From positions 6,912,255-6,935,650 of the forward strand of contig NC_090610.1 of NCBI RefSeq assembly GCF_004359215.1: a stretch of DNA of 23,396 nucleotides, written 5' to 3'. The position numbers and the translations under genes were made by a program. Shown piece after piece: positions 8,618-17,833 of the stretch (position 1 is the first letter of the stretch; each line of letters opens with the position of its first letter). Source of the stretch: Bremia lactucae. Lineage: Eukaryota; Oomycota; Peronosporomycetes; Peronosporales; Peronosporaceae. The notes below the pieces were generated by a model. That model had not been told where the DNA came from. It saw only the letters and a program-made list of their open reading frames with translations, and made no database searches.

Positions 8618-9294
8618 ATAAGAATTAATACAGCTTCTGCCTTTGGCATCTGCTTGATCTTTTTATTTGTCTTGGCTACAGCCATCGTATCCCTTACATG
8701 TCTTAAGACACTAAATTGCGTCGCGATAAACTCACTTACTTGTTTCCAAACGGTAACAGGGCTGGTATCAGCAAGCCTATCGGCTAATACTCCCCCACCA
8801 AGCCCTGAACCACGCAGTGGTATCGTAAATGGAACTCGTGGGTGGGTAAGACCGTTTACATAGAACGAAGTATAGCCTGTAGAGGCGTGAACAGCGTTAT
8901 TTATCACAAACTCCACTACTGGGAGCATTGAGCTCCAGCGCTTTGGTGTCTAAGCACACACGCTGCGTAAAACGTCTTCAATGACGCGATTGACACGTTC
9001 AGTTTGACCATCGGTCTGCGGATGGTCCGCAGTGGACATATCCCATCTGGTGCCAAGCACTCGGAAAAATGATTTCCAGAATTCACCCGTGAAACGTGGA
9101 TCTTGATCAGAGACAATTGCCACTGGCAAACCATGTTGTCGAAACGCGCGATCGATAAACAGCTTAGCTGTACCCTCTCCATTAATGGAATCCGGCACGG
9201 CCGCTAAGTGAGCCACCATGCTCAAATGGTCAACAAAGACCGCTATACCGGAGTTACCGGCTGAATCCTTCGGTAGACCGAAAACGAAATCCAT
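8593..9294 (-). pseudogene. Element B integrase catalytic core (DD35E)
   Basis: Numbering from 9294, the triad is Asp2 (MDFVFG), Asp63 (VSDQDPRFTG) and Glu99 (DGQTERVNR). The last two are separated by exactly 35 residues, the DD35E spacing of retroviral-type integrases. One TAG at 8952-8950 stands where the array units have a Gln codon (CAG); beyond it the same frame continues through NAVHASTGYTSFYVNG and a Gly-rich post-core part. The enzyme would insert the element's cDNA into the genome. Confidence 0.88.
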
Positions 9295-9332
9295 ACTAAT
9301 GGACTCCTAGCAACCTATGGGGATGGGACTTC

Positions 9333-9388
9333 ATAAATGGGTCAGCGCATATGTTCGCACATGCGAACATATGCGCTGACCCATTTAT
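9333..9388. repeat. Perfect 27-bp palindrome in integrase (element B)
   Basis: The arms 9333-9359 and 9362-9388 are exact reverse complements around the two bases CA. The sense arm is real integrase sequence (WVSAYVRMCE region); the other arm is its inverted copy. It replaces the segment that in element A carries the second Cys of the zinc finger and the following PPTYAAAPLASLP. A polymerase foldback or template switch is the simplest cause. The same scar sits at 16440-16495. Confidence 0.92.
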
Positions 9389-9611
9389 AAAGTTTGGGCC
9401 ACCAATAACTCTGGCTTATAGAGCCGTAGGTCTTTTCTCTACCGCGATGACCACCAAGGACAGTATCGTGTGGCTCATAGAGGAGTTGGTACTTCAAATC
9501 CTCATCATGAGGAACAACGACACGCGGAGGGTCCGCGATGTCTGTGCAATAAAGCAACAGGTTGTTATCGATAGAAAATCGATGTAACCTTGCACGCAAA
9601 CGTGCCGACAA
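9342..9611 (-). pseudogene. Element B RNase H-integrase connector and zinc-binding domain
   Basis: From 9611 the frame covers the connector (VVVPHDEDLKYQLLYE) and the integrase N-terminal zinc-binding region, with His48 and His55 (HDTVLGGH), the YWWPKLYKWV motif and Cys85. The second Cys is missing because the palindrome at 9333-9388 interrupts the domain and the frame. This domain normally helps integrase multimerise. Confidence 0.82.
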
Positions 9612-9774
9612 TTTAAGACCCGAGTCAGAGTTCTTTAGACCTCGTAGCAGGCCTACACACTGTTCATCCTAGGCGTAAGCACAACGAATTAATTCAGTAA
9701 TAGGTGACACGATAGTCATTAAATGAGAGAGCCTGCGTAATAACGCATCGGCCAAAGCATTCAGCTCGCCAGGC

Positions 9775-10293
9775 CTATATTTTGCCTCGAAGTTGTGCTT
9801 GGCGAAAAAGGATAATCATCGGGCCATTCTCTAAGAGATGGGTCGACTTAGTCGCCGCGCGTAATGACGCGTGATCTGTATATATCACAAACGGCTTAGA
9901 GCCGAGCAGATGAACTCTGAATTTGACGAGAGCATACTTTATAGCAAGTAACTCTTTGTCAGGAACTGGGTAGTTCTTTTCCGCAGCTTTAAGCTGTCTA
10001 GACTCGAACGCAATAACACGTTCATGCCCATCAACATCTGTTTGTAACAGAGCACTGCCAATGGCAAAATCTGATGCGTCACAGACGACACTGAAAGGCC
10101 AATTTGGGTTTGGCAGTGCCAGAATCGGGGCATGGATAAGACTATCCTTAACTGCTCGAAAAGCATTATTTTCGGTGCTAGTCCAGCACCATTCTGTATC
10201 CTTTTTAAGGAGATTAGATAATGGCCTAGCCATATCAGCGTAATTTTCGCTATATTTGTGTAAATAATTGGCGAGACCCAACCACTTAAGCAA
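9775..10293 (-). pseudogene. Element B RNase H domain and RT connection
   Basis: Numbered from 10293, the acidic RNase H positions are Asp72 (CDASDFAIG), Glu114 (PDKELLAIKYAL) and Asp140 (VIYTDHASL). These are typical of Ty3/Gypsy RNase H, which removes RNA from the RNA-DNA hybrid. The preceding part, LKWLGLANYLHKYSENYADM, is the RT connection region. After THLLE the frame leaves the expected sequence because of an indel near 9840; elements B and C share this. The connector from 9770 to about 9610 is out of frame. Confidence 0.85.
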
Positions 10294-10334
10294 ATCCTTT
10301 TGGTTTTTAGGAACCGGCCAATCTACTATGGCTT

Positions 10335-10960
10335 TTACCTTAGCGGAATCGCTCTAAGGCATCGCTTTCCAATGAAGTTTTCTAAAGAAGGAATTTCGTC
10401 TGCGCCAAAAATGCATTTAGATGCATTGGCATACAATTTTTTTGTGCGCATGCATTCGAGCACTGCTCGCAAATGGTCTAAATGGTTTTCCATATCCGAC
10501 CGACCCTGCTCCGCACGACTATGGACAAAAATGTCATCGAAATAAGTCTGTGCATAACCTCGATGAGGGCGAAACAGTTGCGTCACTAGACGATTAAATG
10601 TTGCCGGGGCGTTGGAAAGCCATTGTGGAAAACCAGCCACTCCCATTACATGCCGCTTTGGGTGCTAACCGCTGTAAGCGGGATATCACTAGCTCGCATA
10701 AGCACTTGGTAGTAACCATTGACTAAGTCCAATGCACTGTACATTGTACATCCCACCATATTGTTCTAAAGAACATCTTTTCTAGGAATGGGGGTTTGGG
10801 CTGGTATAGTGGCAGCCTTAAGCTTATTATAAGCATGTACAATGCGCCATTTACCATTTGGCTTTTTGACACAAAAATGTCGGTGTCGAATGAGGAGATT
10901 TGTTCTCTCGTAACATTTCAGCCTCGTGCTTTGCATGGAAGAAATCGTCAATGACGTCAC
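10335..10960 (-). pseudogene. Element B reverse transcriptase fingers and palm
   Basis: Fingers sequence is visible at 10960-10766 ([18 protein letters not shown] and AQTPIPRKDVL). The palm is at 10646-10335, with LSNAPATFNRLVTQLF and the catalytic YFDDIFVHS at about 10544-10518, where the Asp pair is intact. Between them the sequence is recognisable but out of frame. Compared with element C, this RT has kept its active site. Reverse transcription of the element RNA is the family role. Confidence 0.85.
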
Positions 10961-11763
10961 ACTGCTCCTTTGGTAAAAGCCATTGTTCTTGTGACACAGT
11001 ATTTGGTTCCCATTACTAAGTCAATTTCATGATGAACACTTCTATCCGGAGCTAAAACAGATGGTGGGTTATTACATACCTTATCTTGGAATTCCTTAAT
11101 TAAGGAATAAAAAGGATCCGTAGGATCTTCCAGGATCGGTGACCCATTTCGCGCACAAAGTGCACCTTTTGTGTCATCCAGGACAGCTTCGTCTAGAAGT
11201 GACGATGAGTTTAACTCAACCATAGGTCGAATGACCATCATTTCAGATAAGTCACCAGTTTTTAAGACTCGACCGCACTCATCAATAGACATTTCGTCTA
11301 GCTCTAAAAGAGCATGTAACGAGAGGATTGCCGCAAGGCTTACTTCCCCCTCAATGTTACCGGTTACGCCATTTACAAGCGTATGTACTTGCTCACTCGT
11401 ATCACTTTGTGAGGGTATACACGCTTCGTGTCCATCCTGTCTTGGAGTGAAGATGAAGACAATACGCCTTTTAGAGGCCGGGACATTCACGTCCCCAGGG
11501 TTTTCAGCCTGTATTGGTTCTATACAAGACATGGTGTCTAATTTGACATCCGATAAAGAGTTAAAAAACTCAACTTCCTTATCCAGCGAACGTTTACGTG
11601 TCGCCTCACGTGCATTAGGAGGATTTGACCCAAAATGCCCTGGCGAACCGCCAATAGTGTCACTATTGACACTTAGGATGGTGCCACCTCGGCCGACCAT
11701 ACTCGGTGGACTTAGACGTGCCACTCCACGTATCTCAGGGATATTGCACGCTGCTTTCAGCAT
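10957..11763 (-). pseudogene. Element B protease-RT linker and RT N-terminus (268 codons open)
   Basis: An open frame of 268 codons encodes a Ser/Pro/Asp-rich linker and then the usual pre-RT motif: [17 protein letters not shown], a DRSVHHEIDLV stretch and GTKYCVTR. It is long for the spacer between protease and RT and stays recognisable in element C (19003-17834). I recognise no domain in the first ~190 residues. It probably folds as a spacer or an unannotated domain of the polyprotein. A frameshift near 10958 leads into the RT fingers. Confidence 0.7.
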
Positions 11764-11915
11764 TTAGTGAATCGTTAGTATAGCGAGTGTTACTCGACGA
11801 AGTACGTGCCGTTTTACTTATTTCTGCTCAGTCGGGCTCAAAATTAATGTTTTTAACATTAGAGTTTATTAACTCAGACATGCCAATGTCTAAAACAGTG
11901 ACAGACTCATTCTTG

Positions 11916-12163
11916 GTATGGCCTGGCTAGAACATCATGAACCGAATTAGTAATATTTATTGTGAGGAGTAGCTTCTCCAGACAAGCTATTGATAAGCCT
12001 TTCTGGCAAAAGCCACGGCTTCTTTTCAGGGGCGAGATGAGACATTTTACTGTCTTCACTCCCCTGACCGTGGATCAATTGGAAGTCTAAGACCTTAGGC
12101 GCCACGCGCAATATTCCTAGCAAAGTTTTGGAGAGTCATGGACCCACCTTTGCTAGGCAACAA
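11916..12163 (+). other. Inverted protease segment in element B
   Basis: In element C the protease end and its flank read on the minus strand. Here the matching sequence reads on the plus strand: CTTGGTATGGCCTGGCTAGA near 11913-11932 and GACCTTAGGCGCCACGC near 12091-12107. About 130 bp of native sequence is thus inverted. The inversion is split by a foreign 120-bp insert (11944-12067). The junction near 12160 (TTTGCTAGGCAACAAATGAGATC) rejoins normal protease sequence. Confidence 0.8.
11944..12067 (-). mobile_element. Captured fragment of the family-D antisense region
   Basis: The reverse complement of 11944-12067 matches 21708-21829 with only scattered differences, including CATCTCGCCCCTGAAAAGAA and CTTATCAATAGCTTGTCTGG forms. 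Read on the minus strand it encodes MSHLAPEKKPWLLPERLINS, the same peptide as the D antisense frame. It sits between the two halves of the inverted protease segment of element B and has no terminal repeats of its own. Confidence 0.85.
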
Positions 12164-12164
12164 A

Positions 12165-12447
12165 TGAGATCATATCTCGAATCCAAATCAAGGACGAGAC
12201 AGCGTTCCATACTGTCAAAGTCCAGAAACTTTATACCTAAGTTCAATGGAACTTTGGGAACAGTGACCCGAGTCCCTGTCCCTAAGCAAACAGTGTTATT
12301 GTATTATCTCCATGCGCTCTAAGTACCTCCACGTATTGTTGATTTCCCTCAATAGAAAGGCGTCGAGCATAATTGCAAGACACTCCTGAGTCAATTAAAA
12401 TTGACCACGGCTTACCAAAGCCCTTTACAATCGAAATGAGCACCAAG
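12165..12447 (-). pseudogene. Element B protease N-terminal half
   Basis: The frame reads [20 protein letters not shown], with the aspartic protease active-site motif Asp-Ser-Gly. Typical retropepsins dimerise and cut the Gag-Pol polyprotein. Two or more indels near 12290-12310 break the frame, and the C-terminal half ([11 protein letters not shown] in element C) has been inverted. The protease is therefore inactive. Confidence 0.78.
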
Positions 12448-12489
12448 CTAATTGGGGCAAGGTTCTATTTATTCTCACCTCCTTGAGGT

Positions 12490-13548
12490 TTAACCGAGCC
12501 TAGGTCTTCCCCAGAAGGGCGCCCCGCATCTACTGGGTATCGACGTTTCCCCGCACCGTACCAGATCTCTGGTATAGGTCGGAGTTGGAGCTCTTTCGGG
12601 CTTTACGCAAATTTCGAAGTGGGCAGGCAGGGCGTAAATGTTTCGTGCATTCGCGCACATAACATCTACGGATGGTCTTATGCTGTTCCACAGCTTGAAG
12701 AGCCTCTTCTCCTTCCTCAACGAGGCTTATAAACATAGGTTCCGCTCTATTAGACGGAACCCATGTGCTCGAAGAGCTTGTTCGGTAAACAGGCGTGCTA
12801 ACGCGGGCAGACTTAAAGTCAAAGTCGGCGCGTAGCGCTATGGCAACTGCCTCTTCGAACGTAGCCGGATGAGATCGGAACAATTCCGTCCGGGCAATGC
12901 CTTCATTGAGACCCCCCATAAAAAAGGTCACTACAATTGCCTCTTGCACCGGGTCTTGATGCATAGATGCAATGAGAGTTCTCAACTCCTGGACAAAGAC
13001 CCCCAGGGTTCTTTTACCCTGCCGAGTCGCTAGGAGTCGTGCTCGCATGCAAAAAGCCTGATCAGGCGGTGCAAACATGCTGGTCACTTGCTGTTTCAGC
13101 GAATCCCATGAGGGGAAAGCGTCGTTTATGGATGTGCTGCACATTAATGCCCACTCTATGGCTCTACCTCCAAGTTTGGACATGGCCATAGCCACATTTG
13201 CCTTTCTGGTAAGAACAAGACGTAATCAATGGACATTTCCATTTGCTCAATTCAAAAAGGGAGATTTTCTCCCTCTTTTCCCTCATTTTTTTTTACATTT
13301 ACAGTTAGAGGGCGAGCCCTCGGCTCTGAGTCAGGTACGGAGATGTACCGGGTAGGCATAGATGCCGCTAAAGGGTCCTGTACCTGACCGATCAGGGAGG
13401 CTTTGTACCGCATGAAAGCTTCAAGCCTTGCATGCAGGACCTCTGGTCCCTGGGAAATAATAAATTCCACGTGCTCAAGCCCGAATAAGATTTTGAGCTT
13501 GTCATAAGCGGCGCGTTGCGCTTCTGACAATTCTGGAACCTCTTTCAC
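12490..13548 (-). pseudogene. Element B gag (capsid and degenerate zinc knuckle)
   Basis: The first frame (13548-13252) gives [20 protein letters not shown] and downstream N-terminal gag. The capsid frame (13195-12530) has the Retrotrans_gag pattern: AIEWALMCS, then FPSWDSLKQQVTSMFAPPDQ and RTLGVFVQELRTLIASM. A knuckle near 12664-12623 reads CYVRECTKHLRPAC, a C-x4-C-x2-H-x4-C variant of the usual C-x2-C-x4-H-x4-C. The start codon aligned to the ATG of element C is GTG here. A frameshift lies at 13200-13250. Gag would form the particle that packages element RNA. Confidence 0.82.
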
Positions 13549-13594
13549 TGTCGTAAAAAATAAGTCTTGTAAAGACTCAGGCGTAGGTTGACTA

Positions 13595-13606
13595 CGAGTG
13601 CTACCA
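13595..13606 (-). other. Primer binding site of element B, initiator-tRNA-Met-like
   Basis: On the sense strand TGGTAGCACTCG begins two bases after the 5' LTR. It is complementary to a tRNA ending GCUACCA, the usual 3' end of initiator tRNA-Met. Pairing beyond TGGTAGC depends on the host tRNA, which is not in the window. Confidence 0.55.
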
Positions 13607-13608
13607 GG

Positions 13609-14093
13609 TGTAGCGGAGCTATCACGCTCCTAAAGTCAGAGAAAGACTCTCAGACTCAGAGAGTCACTTAGTTCTATTGAGCTTATGGGTTTAACAACTC
13701 TGGGAGTCGTACATGCTATTAAAGCTTAAGGAATCCTAGTTCAAGGGATTCAGGGGTTCGTAAAGCCAAGTGGCAACTAGTGCCCAAGAGGATATACCTT
13801 AGAAAGGCTTCTATCTCTTACAAATCAATGCGCAAGCCTTAGGAAGGCACTTAACGCTTTAAGATCAATGAGGAACTGCACTTTATTTAATTATTTAAAT
13901 CTAAAAACCTTACCCTAGCTAATTTAAAATAGATTTCGGCCCCAGATTTATATCTGGCGGCGACCACATAATTATTGCCCATATTTAATGGGATTTAAGC
14001 AACTAACTATTTTAAAATTAGATAAAGGGTATTTTACCCATAAAGTAAATGTACCACAACAACGGTTTTCCAACCGATGTGTGCCGCATTAGA
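13609..14093 (-). repeat. Shared middle LTR: 5' LTR of B and 3' LTR of C (485 bp)
   Basis: To its left are a primer binding site and gag start, so it is the 5' LTR of B. To its right are a polypurine tract and antisense gene, so it is the 3' LTR of C. A single LTR serving two elements is the known product of unequal recombination between LTRs. Its right end (14029-14093) is identical to 6922-6986. Confidence 0.9.
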
Positions 14094-14107
14094 CCCTCCC
14101 CCATCAG
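14094..14107 (-). other. Polypurine tract of element C
   Basis: Same purine tract as at 6987-7000 (sense CTGATGGGGGAGGG), here inside the shared middle LTR. Confidence 0.8.
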
Positions 14108-14256
14108 ACTGTTTACACCGAGTGACAACATTCGCTTCATTTCTTCTTTGAGGTTGAAACCTAACAGCTAACCGTTTGGTTGTGTTTTGCATTCCTTTGT
14201 CACATGACAATTAAGCGTGAGCACAGACTCTTAGCGCCATTCTCGACGATGAGGGA

Positions 14257-15537
14257 ATGGTGGACTTTGAAAGTCACTCTCAATCAGAGGAGGAGGAAGA
14301 AGAACGGGGTTCGCTCACGCCTTCTCCACCAGATGAACGTCGGCGGGCCCCGAATCCGTTCCCAGAACGTGGTGCCGCTGATGTATTAACTGCATTGAGC
14401 AGGACACAGGACCCTGAGTCCAACATCATTACGAATCCGCTTGATGAAGAGCAAGAGCAGATAATCCTTATAGAGAAAAGAGCTCGTCGTCGAGCTGCCG
14501 AGATAGCGAAAGCTAAAGCTCATAGTGAATATAGATTCACGCCGTTTAGTGCGAACGAGCGTCTCAAAGAGATAGCGGGTCATAGCTTGGCCAACTAGAT
14601 TTCTAGTGACCCGGCGAGGACGCCGGAGGAGATCGCTGCCCGCGACGCTCTTAATGAGCAATACCTTATGCCAAAGGTAATGACGCGAAGCCAGTATCTG
14701 ACGCGTTTACGTGATCAAGCCCGTGGGGCTTCGGTGACCTCAATGAGGGAAATAATGATCGTTTTATTTCCAAACGAAACAAGGAGTGAAAACGAAGTCT
14801 CATTTGAGAACTGGGTTCACCGGCCCCGCAAACTTCGTAATATCTGGAATATCAGAGAGTCTGCGGACAGAGGTGATGTTCGTTTGGAACGGAAGCTTTG
14901 CTTCGACTTTGCTAAGCTATAGGCCAAAGGCCAGTTACGTTCGGCATTTATGCCACAAAACGAAGAAAGGCCAAGCAGATATTCCAGTGCTTCAGTTGAC
15001 TGTACAACCAAGGATCGAAGCCGCACTGAGGCTTTAGATCCACCTAATCCCACGTTTAGTGGTGGGAAGTGTCGTTTGACGCGAGTTGACCCTGAGCTTG
15101 GCGCTCAAAAACGTCAACGGCGTACGGGCAATCTTGCCGAAGATGTACCTCGAACTCCCAAGAGTTTTCGGAAGAGGGGTACCCTAGCCACTTCACCAGA
15201 TACTGATATTGACCCTCACGACGACGTCGCTTTGAAAGTTTCTCCACATGAAATTGAAGGTTCCCATGCGCATCAAGCAGCGCGGGAGAGGGCCGAAATC
15301 TCGGCTGAAGCATTTGATGCTCTACGGCACGAGGTGCAACTTCCTCGTGAGGTCCTTGCTCGGGTTGAAAGCTCTTTTGAGGCGGTTCGGGACCGTCTTT
15401 ATACGCTGGAGCGTCAGCAGTCTATTTTTGAGAGCCAGCTGGATACCCTGGTGAGGATGCAACAATCTGCGGCACGACCGCCTGTCTCGGCGCAAGCGCC
15501 TTCAAGTCCACGTGGGAAGGGTCCCGACATGGCTTAA
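14257..15537 (+). pseudogene. Element C antisense ORF (copy of the B antisense gene)
   Basis: This is the same plus-strand frame as 7150-8430, shifted by 7107 bp, with the same two TAG codons (14596-14598 and 14920-14922). The only change I noticed is A at 14605, against G at 7498. Because B and C are nearly identical here, this copy adds no independent evidence for coding; the comparison with element A does. Features are as in B: acidic start, basic helix, QKRQRR patch and terminal coiled coil. Confidence 0.62.
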
Positions 15538-15724
15538 GCAAGCCAACATAAAACACTGGGTGTGTACGCAGCTTGCTGGAAAGGTTTAGCGTATAAACTA
15601 GGCCCTTCTTGGCCACAACCGTAAATGTTCCAATAAAGCGCGAGCGCAATTTGGTCTTGAAGACCGCGGAAACCAAATTGGTAGGTAGGTTTTTAGTGTT
15701 CAGTAAAACTCGGTCTCCGACCAT
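15056..15724 (-). pseudogene. Element C integrase C-terminal domain, linker and chromodomain
   Basis: The sequence is identical in translation to 8617-7949, including the TAG in the linker (15424-15422) and the well-formed chromodomain (VKWLGYPSSENSWEFEV). It lies inside the homogenised B/C block, so its good state reflects copying from the same source as B. Confidence 0.85.
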
Positions 15725-16401
15725 ATAAGAATTAATACAGCTTCTGCCTTTGGCATCTGCTTGATCTTTTTATTTGTCTTGGCTACAGCCATCGTATCCC
15801 TTACATGTCTTAAGACACTAAATTGCGTCGCGATAAACTCACTTACTTGTTTCCAAACGGTAACAGGGCTGGTATCAGCAAGCCTATCGGCTAATACTCC
15901 CCCACCAAGCCCTGAACCACGCAGTGGTATCGTAAATGGAACTCGTGGGTGGGTAAGACCGTTTACATAGAACGAAGTATAGCCTGTAGAGGCGTGAACA
16001 GCGTTATTTATCACAAACTCCACTACTGGGAGCATTGAGCTCCAGCGCTTTGGTGTCTAAGCACACACGCTGCGTAAAACGTCTTCAATGACGCGATTGA
16101 CACGTTCAGTTTGACCATCGGTCTGCGGATGGTCCGCAGTGGACATATCCCATCTGGTGCCAAGCACTCGGAAAAATGATTTCCAGAATTCACCCGTGAA
16201 ACGTGGATCTTGATCAGAGACAATTGCCACTGGCAAACCATGTTGTCGAAACGCGCGATCGATAAACAGCTTAGCTGTACCCTCTCCATTAATGGAATCC
16301 GGCACGGCCGCTAAGTGAGCCACCATGCTCAAATGGTCAACAAAGACCGCTATACCGGAGTTACCGGCTGAATCCTTCGGTAGACCGAAAACGAAATCCA
16401 T
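15700..16401 (-). pseudogene. Element C integrase catalytic core (DD35E)
   Basis: The translation matches the B core with Asp2, Asp63 and Glu99 in place. It has the same premature TAG (16059-16057). The frame is lost before the C-terminal domain at the same indel as in B. Confidence 0.87.
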
Positions 16402-16439
16402 ACTAATGGACTCCTAGCAACCTATGGGGATGGGACTTC

Positions 16440-16495
16440 ATAAATGGGTCAGCGCATATGTTCGCACATGCGAACATATGCGCTGACCCATTTAT
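16440..16495. repeat. Perfect 27-bp palindrome in integrase (element C)
   Basis: This is the exact counterpart of 9333-9388: 27-bp arms and a 2-base centre. It shows the foldback arose before B and C were homogenised or duplicated. Confidence 0.92.
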
Positions 16496-16718
16496 AAAGT
16501 TTGGGCCACCAATAACTCTGGCTTATAGAGCCGTAGGTCTTTTCTCTACCGCGATGACCACCAAGGACAGTATCGTGTGGCTCATAGAGGAGTTGGTACT
16601 TCAAATCCTCATCATGAGGAACAACGACACGCGGAGGGTCCGCGATGTGTGTGCAATAAAGCAACAGGTTGTTATCAATAGAAAATCGATGTAACCTTGC
16701 ACGCAAACGTGCCGACAA
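16449..16718 (-). pseudogene. Element C connector and integrase zinc-binding domain
   Basis: Same content as 9611-9342 with one residue change (CTHIADPP instead of CTDIADPP, from a base change at 16649) and one silent change (16677). The two His and first Cys are present and the second Cys is lost to the palindrome. Confidence 0.82.
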
Positions 16719-16881
16719 TTTAAGACCCGAGTCAGAGTTCTTTAGACCTCGTAGCAGGCCTACACACTGTTCATCCTAGGCGTAAGCACAACGAATTAAT
16801 TCAGTAATAGGTGACACGATAGTCATTAAATGAGAGAGCCTGCGTAATAACGCATCGGCCAAAGCATTCAGCTCGCCAGGC

Positions 16882-17390
16882 CTATATTTTGCCTCGAAGT
16901 TGTGCTTGGCGAAAAAGGATAATCATCGGGCCATTCTCTAAGAGATGGGTCGACTTAGTCGCCGCGCGTAATGACGCGTGATCTGTATATATCACAAACG
17001 GCTTAGAGCCGAGCAGATGAACTCTGAATTTGACGAGAGCATACTTTATAGCAAGTAACTCTTTGTCAGGAACTGGGTAGTTCTTTTCCGCAGCTTTAAG
17101 TTGTCTAGACTCCAATGCAATTTAAAGTTCACGCCCGTCATCATCTGTTTGTAGCAGAGCACTGCCAATGGCAAAATCCGATGCGTCACAGACGACACCG
17201 AAGTCCAATTTGAATTTGGCAGTGCCAGAATCGGGGCATGGAGAAGACTATCCTTAGCATCTAAGAAAAGTATTACGCTCTGTGCTAGTCCAGCACCAAT
17301 CCGTATCTTTTTAAAGGAGATTAGATTATGGCCTAGCCATATCAGCGTAATTTTCGCTATATATTCGTGTAAATAATTGGCGAGACCCAA
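16882..17390 (-). pseudogene. Element C RNase H and RT connection, frameshifted
   Basis: The RNase H end (17115-16882) keeps Glu (PDKELLAIKYAL) and Asp (VIYTDHASL). The upstream part (17390-17046) starts GLANYLHEY but is soon out of frame; its DASD-equivalent now reads in a different frame (SVTHRILPLAV). Divergence from B begins sharply at 17101, the edge of the homogenised block. Confidence 0.75.
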
Positions 17391-17833
17391 CCACTAACGC
17401 AAATCATTTTGATTCCTAGGAACCGGCCAATCTACTATGACTTTTACCTTAGCGGGATTGCTCTGAGGTCTCGCTGCCCATGGGCACCCTAAGAAAAAAA
17501 TATTCTGCACCAAAAATGAAGTTAGATGCATTGGCATGCATTTTTATGTGCCCATACTGCTCGCAAATGGCCTATGTGATTTCTCACATCCGACCGACCA
17601 TGCTCCGCACGACTACTGACTAAAAGGTCATTAAAACAAGTCTATGCATAACCTCGATGAGGGCGGAACAGTTGCGTTACCAGACGATTAAATGTTGCCG
17701 GGGCGTTAGAAAGCCCTTGTAGAATAACCAACCACTCCCATAGCATACTGCTTGGAGTGCTAACCGCTGTAAGCGACATATCGCTAGCTCGCATGAGCAA
17801 TTGGTAGTAACCATCGACTAAGTCCAGTGCACT
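17391..17833 (-). pseudogene. Element C reverse transcriptase palm, ruined active site
   Basis: The sequence aligns with B RT: VGC, YSALDLVDGYYQLLMRASD and LSNAPATFNRLVTQLFRP are visible across frames. The catalytic Tyr-Phe-Asp-Asp of B has become Cys-Phe-Asn-Asp (17639-17628), just after a TAG in place of a Gln codon. Deletions near 17490-17570 remove part of the thumb. This RT cannot be active. Confidence 0.78.

Larger units (their letters stand above)
6502..14093 (-). mobile_element. Element B: full-length but dead family-1 Ty3/Gypsy element
   Basis: Read on the minus strand, it has a 5' LTR (13609-14093), primer site, gag, protease, linker, RT, RNase H, integrase, chromodomain, polypurine tract and 3' LTR (6502-6986). 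The internal part is about 6.6 kb. Lesions include loss of the gag ATG, an inversion in protease, a palindrome replacing part of the integrase zinc finger, and several frameshifts and stops. Its 5' LTR also serves as the 3' LTR of element C. No target duplication is visible, which fits LTR-LTR recombination. Confidence 0.88.

Noticed and set aside
11171..11767. 198-codon plus-strand frame (and 18264-18842)
   Set aside because: It is the reverse reading of the protease-RT linker, which contains the pre-RT motifs; Ser/Arg-rich low-complexity shadow.
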